This document shows positions 58,186 to 64,000 of a stretch of 64,000 nt of DNA, one piece after another; within the stretch, counting starts at the first letter, position 1, and every line of letters starts with the position of its first letter. The DNA comes from Chitinophaga nivalis. Its GTDB lineage: Bacteria; Bacteroidota; Bacteroidia; Chitinophagales; Chitinophagaceae. The DNA lies in NCBI RefSeq assembly GCF_025989125.1, contig NZ_JAPDNR010000001.1, positions 6,498,087 to 6,562,086 of the forward strand. Direction: 5' to 3'. The notes under the pieces were generated by a model, which had not been told where the DNA came from, ran no database searches, and was given only the letters and a program-made list of their open reading frames with translations. A program made the position numbers and the translations under genes.

Positions 58186-58614
58186 ATGACGATTAAAGCA
58201 ATACAGGAAGAAATAGTGGCTGATTTTGCGATGATGGGTAGCTGGGAAGATAAATACGAATATATCATCCAGCTGGGAAAAGAACTCCCGCTCATCGACG
58301 AAGCGCATAAAGTACCGGAAAACCTGATCAAAGGATGCCAGTCGCGCGTGTGGCTGCATACCTCCCTCGAAGATGGTAAACTGGTATTCACAGGCGACAG
58401 CGATGCGGTGATTACGAAAGGATTGATCAGCCTGATGATTTATGTATTATCTGGTCATACCCCTCAGGATATTGCAGCAGCAGATATCTTTTTCATAGAT
58501 GCCATCGGTTTAAGCAGTCACCTCTCTCCTACCCGTTCCAACGGGTTACTGAGTATGCTGAAACAGATGAAACTTTATGCCATCGCTTATCAGGCAAAAA
58601 TTAACCAGCAATGA
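58186..58614 (+). CDS. sufE: Sulfur acceptor SufE
   Basis: 142 residues from ATG 58186. Acceptor cysteine C51 in IKGCQSRVW, C-terminal SPTRSNGLLSML. Stimulates SufS and carries persulfide to SufBCD. Overlaps the next gene by 4 bp. Confidence 0.95.
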   Translation: MTIKAIQEEIVADFAMMGSWEDKYEYIIQLGKELPLIDEAHKVPENLIKGCQSRVWLHTSLEDGKLVFTGDSDAVITKGLISLMIYVLSGHTPQDIAAADIFFIDAIGLSSHLSPTRSNGLLSMLKQMKLYAIAYQAKINQQ

Positions 58615-58922
58615 GTGAAGCAACCTTAAGAGAACAGATAGAAGCACAGCTCAAGACGGTATACGATCCGGAAATTCCTGTGAATATATGGGAACTGGGA
58701 TTAGTATATGAAATCAAGATCAAAGAAAATAACCGCATCGGTATCGATATGACACTCACCGCCCCTGGTTGCCCTGTAGCAGGAGATATTATCCGGGAAG
58801 TAGATGAGAAAGTCAGAAATATCGAAGGCGTTTCTGAGGTGGATGTACACCTTACTTTTGACCCACCCTGGACAAAAGAAATGATGAGCGAAGAAGCCAG
58901 ACTTGAACTGGGTTTCCTCTGA
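58611..58922 (+). CDS. sufT: SUF system accessory protein SufT (MIP18/DUF59)
   Basis: 103 residues. DPEIPVNIWELGLVYEI and LTAPGCPVAGDII are hallmark DUF59 motifs. Assists cluster maturation or transfer. Last suf gene, followed by a strong terminator. Confidence 0.92.
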   Translation: MSEATLREQIEAQLKTVYDPEIPVNIWELGLVYEIKIKENNRIGIDMTLTAPGCPVAGDIIREVDEKVRNIEGVSEVDVHLTFDPPWTKEMMSEEARLELGFL

Positions 58923-58988
58923 TAATGATCCGCTGTTTCAGACGTTTCGCGGCCACAGGCCCACTGCTGTCACGGTTTAAGATATCAG

Positions 58989-59036
58989 GCCAAATACCAA
59001 ATACACTGCGCAGTGCTATTTGATATTTGGCTTTTT
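58989..59036 (+). terminator. Terminator of the suf operon
   Basis: GCCAAATAC-CAAATA arm (58989-59003) pairs with TATTTG-ATATTTGGC (59017-59031, one mismatch) with a GC-rich loop, followed by five Ts. Confidence 0.9.
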
Positions 59037-59080
59037 ATATTTATGGAATTCTTTATTTTGTGCACTAAATCGTTAATCCG

Positions 59081-60394
59081 TTGAACCTATCCGAAGAACA
59101 AGTGCTAGCCATGGCGCCGGACGATTCATCCCGTAAATCGGGAAAAGACCTGGCGAATCCGGCTAAATGGGTAAGTAAGGGCACCAGTGAAAATGCGATG
59201 TGGGGAGAATGCCAGGGAAGCGGCAGCAAACCTTATCAGACACAGATAGACACCGGCAATCTGGCATTCCGATGCAGTTGCCCCAGCCGTAAATTTCCCT
59301 GCAAACATGGCCTGGGCCTATTACTACTCCACATCCGGCAACCGCAGCTATTTGCGGAGGCAACACCGCCGGAATGGGTCAGTGAATGGCTGGCCAAACG
59401 GACAGAAAAAGAAGAAAAAAAAGCGATACAGGCTACCCAGCCTGCCCGCCCCGTGGATGAAGCCGCACAGGCCAAACGACAACTCGCCCGGGAACAAAAA
59501 GTGCAGGACGGTATTGAAGATCTCCTCTTATGGATCAAAGACATTGTTCGCAATGGCATCGTGGGCATCCCTGAAAAAAATGCCGCCTTCTGGGAAAACA
59601 TGTCCAGGCGTATGGTCGACGCGCAAGCGCCGGGACTGGCCGGCATGTTGCGGGAACTGAGTCAGCTCAACTTTTACCAGGAAGGATGGCAACACCTGTT
59701 CCTGGATCAGCTGCTGCGTCTTTACCTGGTCATACAGGGCTACCGGCATACCCACGGCTTACCGGAAGGCCTGCAGCAGGACATCCGTAACCAGATCGGA
59801 TTTAACCGGTCGCAGGAAGAACTGAAAGCACAACCCGGCATTACCGACACCTGGCAGATACTGGGCAAGCAAACCACGGAAGATGAACGCCTCATCACCG
59901 AACGGTACTGGCTATACGGTATCCACACCGGCCGCCCGGCCCTGATCCTGCATTTTTATATGCGCAACCAGGTAGTGGTACCGCCTTCCCTGTCGGCGGG
60001 TACCGCCATCGACGCGGAACTGGTCTATTATCCCGGCGCCGTACCCTTGCGGGCACTTCTTAAAACACAAACGGCCACCACCAGCAACCATACCTTCCAT
60101 GGCTTTGAAAACTGGCAGGAGGTAGTGGCAGCACAAACAGCTACCAGCGCCGCACTCCCCTGGTATAACGAACAGGTATATACGATTGCATCCCTTACAC
60201 CGGTATTGCATCAGGACCAATGGTGGCTGCAGGATAGCCATCAACAACGGATGCCCATCCGAAAGACGTTCCCGCATCTGTGGAAACTATTGTCGCTGAG
60301 CGGCGGCGCGCCGTTACATATGGCGGTTACCGGCCGGGAAACACAATACGAACCGATTGGCGTATGGCATCAACAGGTATACAAAGCTTTCTGA
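59081..60394 (+). CDS. SWIM zinc-finger protein
   Basis: 437 residues from TTG 59081 (the frame gives no ATG before the conserved part). SWIM motif C65-x-C67-x6-C74-x-H76 (RCSCPSRKFPCKHGLGL), a zinc site for DNA or protein binding. The remainder is helical with a long C-terminal beta part. First gene of a cluster with a DUF5691-like protein, MoxR and a DUF5682-like protein, which recurs as a unit in many bacteria. Confidence 0.85.
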   Translation: MNLSEEQVLAMAPDDSSRKSGKDLANPAKWVSKGTSENAMWGECQGSGSKPYQTQIDTGNLAFRCSCPSRKFPCKHGLGLLLLHIRQPQLFAEATPPEWVSEWLAKRTEKEEKKAIQATQPARPVDEAAQAKRQLAREQKVQDGIEDLLLWIKDIVRNGIVGIPEKNAAFWENMSRRMVDAQAPGLAGMLRELSQLNFYQEGWQHLFLDQLLRLYLVIQGYRHTHGLPEGLQQDIRNQIGFNRSQEELKAQPGITDTWQILGKQTTEDERLITERYWLYGIHTGRPALILHFYMRNQVVVPPSLSAGTAIDAELVYYPGAVPLRALLKTQTATTSNHTFHGFENWQEVVAAQTATSAALPWYNEQVYTIASLTPVLHQDQWWLQDSHQQRMPIRKTFPHLWKLLSLSGGAPLHMAVTGRETQYEPIGVWHQQVYKAF

Positions 60395-60595
60395 TATGGT
60401 ATCCACCTTGCAGCACAGGTATACTGGCAACCTTCCGGCTATGATGACCGGGAACAGGCCAGCAGCCATCGTTAATGGCCTGTACAACAGGTGGACATCT
60501 TCCGGAAATCATCTTCCTGAAACAGGTATACGCATTTACAACTACACTATCATCCACATAGCTGAACAGGTGGTAAACATTTATAAATATTGCTG

Positions 60596-62074
60596 ATGCA
60601 GTGCTGGAATCATATTATTAATACGGCTTTACTGGGTACCGGCAAAAAACCGGTACAACCTACTGACTTTCCGGAAGTCCTCCGGGAAGCAGCGGAAAAG
60701 ATCATGGCTACCGATACCCTCGACCGGGAAGACCAGCTGCTACAGCTGGGCGCCATCGCGTTTAATTACCGGCAGAGTGGCGTACAACCGGTTACCGGCG
60801 ACGTACAACCCTTACCGTTATGTGCGGAAGAAGACAAGGCTTACTGTCCTGATACCGCGCGGCATGCCCTCCATCAGGCACTGGACACCAACAGCCAGCC
60901 GTTGATACAGCTATGGCTGGATGCCTGTATTACCGCAAACCTGCTGGCGCCACCGGACGACATTCCGCTGTTGCTCGACAGTGCCTTTAAACAAAAAGCC
61001 CTCCGTAACGCCGTAGCTATATGCTGTGGCAAACGCGGAGAATGGCTCGCACAGTTCAACAGCGACTGGCGGTTCTCTGTGGTCGCGGAGACACCGGAAG
61101 AATACTGGCAAAACGGTACCACCCAGCAGCGTACAGCTGCCCTTAAAACATTACGCAGCACCGACCCCGATCTGGCGCGCACCTGGTTACAGGATTCCTG
61201 GCCCAAAGAAAGTGCCGCCGTTAAAACGGAACTGCTAACGGCCCTGTATATACAACCAGGAGCCGCAGATATTCCCTGGCTGCAATCCCTGCTGACGGAG
61301 AAAAGCAAACAGGTGAAAGAAACAGTCGTACTGCTGCTGAAAAAAATTCCCGGTTCCGATATACATGAACAGTACTGGCAGCTGCTGACGCAGGCCATTA
61401 CCGTCACCGGCACATCTGTTACCGTTGCCTTACCTGAACGGCTGCCGGAAGCGGTGTTGCAAAGCGGTATCCAGCCACTCAGTCCGGATAAACAAATGAC
61501 AGATGCCACTTTCATTCTCGACCAGCTGATACAACGGGTACATCCTGCTTACTGGGCCACCCATTTTAGCCAATCGCCTGCTGATACCGTACTATTCTTC
61601 CGGGAACAGGCAACCCTGCAGCCTTTCCTGCCTTCCCTGGCAGGAGCCGCCGCCTGGTTTGAAGACGAGGAATGGGCCACGGCACTGGTGCGTAACAGCG
61701 ATGTATTTTATACCGACTTATTACCCCTGCTGCCGGTAGCCGACCAACAGCTGCTCTGCGAACAACATTTTGAGTTGCATGCGGAAAACATATTACCACA
61801 TGCCTGCCGGCAACCCGGGGAATGGTCTTTATCGCTATGCGAGAAAATACTACAATACTGTGCCCGGCATCCCTATAGTTACAATCAGACTTTTATGAAT
61901 AATGCCATCCTGCAGATCCCGGTAGCTATCGCTCCTATGCTGGAAAAGATAGCACCGGACGCTGCTTACCAGGTCGGGTACTGGCAAAGCATCCGGGTAC
62001 ACCTGGAACAACTCATAAATACTAAAAGCCTGATTATCAATACATTTAAATCATTACTTCCATTAAACAATTAA
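60596..62074 (+). CDS. DUF5691-like helical-repeat protein
   Basis: 492 residues from ATG 60596. Helical-repeat pattern of HEAT-like arrays, beginning WNHIINTALLGTGKKPVQP, a stretch shared by the family. Found beside SWIM and MoxR genes; molecular role unknown, possibly a scaffold or substrate adaptor. Confidence 0.75.
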   Translation: MQCWNHIINTALLGTGKKPVQPTDFPEVLREAAEKIMATDTLDREDQLLQLGAIAFNYRQSGVQPVTGDVQPLPLCAEEDKAYCPDTARHALHQALDTNSQPLIQLWLDACITANLLAPPDDIPLLLDSAFKQKALRNAVAICCGKRGEWLAQFNSDWRFSVVAETPEEYWQNGTTQQRTAALKTLRSTDPDLARTWLQDSWPKESAAVKTELLTALYIQPGAADIPWLQSLLTEKSKQVKETVVLLLKKIPGSDIHEQYWQLLTQAITVTGTSVTVALPERLPEAVLQSGIQPLSPDKQMTDATFILDQLIQRVHPAYWATHFSQSPADTVLFFREQATLQPFLPSLAGAAAWFEDEEWATALVRNSDVFYTDLLPLLPVADQQLLCEQHFELHAENILPHACRQPGEWSLSLCEKILQYCARHPYSYNQTFMNNAILQIPVAIAPMLEKIAPDAAYQVGYWQSIRVHLEQLINTKSLIINTFKSLLPLNN

Positions 62075-62085
62075 GCAAATAACTC

Positions 62086-63165
62086 ATGTCTGACATCTTA
62101 CGCCAACACGCTGAAACGCTCTTTGCCGGGGAACTGGAAGAACTGAAAAAACAGGATACGGAGAAACGCCCGCACCATTGGGTACTCTCTCCCCAGGCGG
62201 TAGTGACCTACCTGATAGGTGGTAAACTGAAGAATGGTTTTGAAATAACCCCTAAATATATTGGTAGTAAACGGCTGATGGAAATAGCCGTAGCTACCCT
62301 CGCTACTGACAGGGCCCTGCTGCTTTACGGATTACCCGGTACCGCCAAAAGCTGGGTGAGCGAACACCTGGCAGCTGCCATCAGCGGCGACTCCACCTTA
62401 ATCATACAGGGTACTGCCGGTACCAGCGAAGAAAGCATCCGCTATGGCTGGAACTATGCAAAACTATTGGCAGAAGGACCTTCCCGGCAGGCATTGGTGG
62501 AAACACCCGTGATGCGGGCGATGCAGGATGGCAAGATAGCCCGCATAGAAGAGCTGACCCGTATCGGCGCTGATGTACAGGATACCCTCATCACCATCCT
62601 TTCAGAAAAAACATTGCCTGTACCAGAACTGAATACGGAAATACAAGCCGCTAAAGGGTTCAATATCATTGCCACTGCCAACAACCGCGATAAAGGTGTC
62701 AACGAATTATCCAGCGCCTTAAAACGCCGTTTTAATACGGTCATTCTTCCGGTGCCCGACTCTATGGAAGAAGAAATAGACATTGTACGCAGACGGGTGG
62801 AAAGCTTTGAAAAAGTGATGGAACTGCCCGCAGAAAAACCGGCACTCGAAGAAATCCGCCGCATCGTTACCATCTTCCGGGAACTCCGCAGCGGCGTTAC
62901 CCTGGATGGCAAAACCAAACTAAAATCTCCCGGCAGCACCCTCAGTACCGCAGAAGCCATTTCCGTGGTGAACAGCGGGCTTACGCTGGCCGCCTATTTC
63001 GGAGACGGTTCCCTGACCGCCGCCGACCTGGCCGCCGGTATCATTGGCGCTGTGGTGAAAGATCCGGTACAGGACAAACTGGTGTGGCAGGAATACCTGG
63101 AAACCGTGGTAAAAACCAGGGAAGAATGGAAAGATGTATACCGCGCCTGCAGAGACCTGGGATGA
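62086..63165 (+). CDS. MoxR-type AAA+ ATPase
   Basis: 359 residues. Walker A GLPGTAKSW (about residues 87-95), a sensor/second-region segment TANNRDKGVNELSSALKRRF with arginine fingers. MoxR proteins usually work with VWA-domain partners as chaperones or chelatase-like machines. In this cluster it likely acts with the SWIM, DUF5691-like and DUF5682-like proteins. Confidence 0.85.
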   Translation: MSDILRQHAETLFAGELEELKKQDTEKRPHHWVLSPQAVVTYLIGGKLKNGFEITPKYIGSKRLMEIAVATLATDRALLLYGLPGTAKSWVSEHLAAAISGDSTLIIQGTAGTSEESIRYGWNYAKLLAEGPSRQALVETPVMRAMQDGKIARIEELTRIGADVQDTLITILSEKTLPVPELNTEIQAAKGFNIIATANNRDKGVNELSSALKRRFNTVILPVPDSMEEEIDIVRRRVESFEKVMELPAEKPALEEIRRIVTIFRELRSGVTLDGKTKLKSPGSTLSTAEAISVVNSGLTLAAYFGDGSLTAADLAAGIIGAVVKDPVQDKLVWQEYLETVVKTREEWKDVYRACRDLG

Positions 63166-63276
63166 TGTATTTTTTATCCGGCGGAAAATTCCGCTGCTGA
63201 CCGTCATACAGGTACCCCTGTTTTTGTATCATAAGGGAAAACAAGCACCCGTTTTCCTGGAAATAAGTGATCAACA

Positions 63277-64000
63277 ATGTCTGTACATATATTAGGCATC
63301 CGGCACCACGGACCCGGATCTGCCAGGAATGTGAAAGCATTTCTGGAAGCACTCCAGCCAGACATCGTACTGGTAGAAGGCCCACCGGAAGCCGATGCCA
63401 TCCTGCAATGGGCGGATCATGAAGACCTGCAGCCACCGGTAGCCATACTGGCTTATCAGCCAGATAGCCCGCAACAGGCCTGCTTCTATCCGTTCGCCGC
63501 CTTTTCACCGGAGTGGCAGGCGATACAATATGCCCGCCGGCAAAATATTCACGTCCGTTTCATGGACCTCCCCCTCGCGCATGTTTTTGCCCGGGAACAG
63601 GCAGAGAAAGCAGCCGCGGAGGCAGCCGCCAGCCAGGCAACACCGGATGCCGCTGACGATACCTCCCTAACGGCAACGCCTATGTGCTCCGCCGGCCAGG
63701 AAGTACCGGAAGTAGCTGTCGCCGACGAGGAAGCATTCACGCTCCCGCTGCGCCGCGATCCGATTTCACACCTCGCCGCCGCCGCCGGCTACGACGACGG
63801 TGAAAGATGGTGGGAACACATGTTTGAATACCGCCAGCAACCCGATCAGGTATTTGAAGCGGTACATGATGCCATGCAGGCCCTCCGGGAAGAACTGCCC
63901 GGCAACAATGATCCCCGCGAAGCCTTACGGGAAGCCTGGATGCGGAAAGTCATCCGGCAGGCGGAAAAAGAAATGTTCCAGCGTATAGCCGTGATATGCG
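63277..64000 (+). CDS. DUF5682-like protein, 3'-truncated by the window edge
   Basis: At least 241 residues from ATG 63277, open to the last base. Starts MSVHILGIRHHGPGSARNVK with DIVLVEGPPEADAI, a ChaN/TraB-like beginning common to the DUF5682 family associated with MoxR clusters. An Ala/acidic linker (about 110-150) follows. Exact function unknown. Confidence 0.75.
   Translation, partial: MSVHILGIRHHGPGSARNVKAFLEALQPDIVLVEGPPEADAILQWADHEDLQPPVAILAYQPDSPQQACFYPFAAFSPEWQAIQYARRQNIHVRFMDLPLAHVFAREQAEKAAAEAAASQATPDAADDTSLTATPMCSAGQEVPEVAVADEEAFTLPLRRDPISHLAAAAGYDDGERWWEHMFEYRQQPDQVFEAVHDAMQALREELPGNNDPREALREAWMRKVIRQAEKEMFQRIAVIC

Noticed and set aside
1..64000. Retron, diversity-generating retroelement or reverse transcript system
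   Set aside because: No reverse transcriptase motif (YxDD in context) and no template/variable repeat pair was found.

Overview
The window holds a complete temperate siphovirus-like prophage (about 50 kb, positions 2104-52115) inserted into the chromosome of a Bacteroidota bacterium, most likely a Chitinophaga-like member of the Chitinophagaceae. The flanks point there: a SufR-type regulator on the left, a sufABCDSET operon on the right, Bacteroidota-type promoters (TTG then TAnnTTTG), and few Shine-Dalgarno sites. The flanks are also more GC-rich than the prophage. This taxonomic call is inference from protein character, not from a search.

Host left flank (1-2103): end of a GNAT acetyltransferase, a small EamA-type membrane protein, a bidirectional terminator, then a leftward sufR-like gene. 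Prophage (2104-52115): bounded by a perfect 67-bp direct repeat. The repeat contains a palindrome and a complete promoter, so the phage sits inside the suf regulatory region and keeps a copy of the promoter at each end. From left to right: an XRE regulator, a structured RNA and small genes (2.3-4.2 kb); a leftward late operon read from 30.8 kb down to 4.3 kb (terminases, tail chaperone with a predicted -1 frameshift, tape measure, tail tip, glycosyltransferase, portal, head morphogenesis, scaffold, capsid, connectors, fibre, holins, unimolecular spanin, endolysin). Two rightward islands interrupt this operon: ribbon-helix-helix protein plus RNA ligase (13.6-14.5 kb) and glycosyltransferase plus methyltransferase (27.3-28.9 kb). 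At 30.9-32.4 kb lies the immunity region, with an outer-membrane barrel gene, a repressor and a three-repeat operator overlapping the early promoter.

The rightward early operon (32.4-50.8 kb) carries many small genes, a 1.7-kb mostly non-coding tract with five tRNA-like elements (34.6-36.2 kb), a Bet/RecT annealing protein, replication-type proteins, NinG, an orphan cytosine-C5 methyltransferase, a Bcs1-like AAA ATPase and a winged-helix excisionase candidate. The tyrosine integrase is convergent with it and ends the prophage.

Host right flank (52116-64000): a flavin reductase and sufA, sufB, sufC, sufD, sufS, sufE and sufT, read from the promoter retained in attR and closed by a strong terminator. 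A second host cluster follows (SWIM zinc finger, DUF5691-like, MoxR ATPase and a DUF5682-like protein cut by the window edge).

The observations I rate highest are the tRNA-like array, the use of the suf promoter/operator as attachment site, the RNA-ligase island, and the phage glycosyltransferases and Bcs1-like ATPase.
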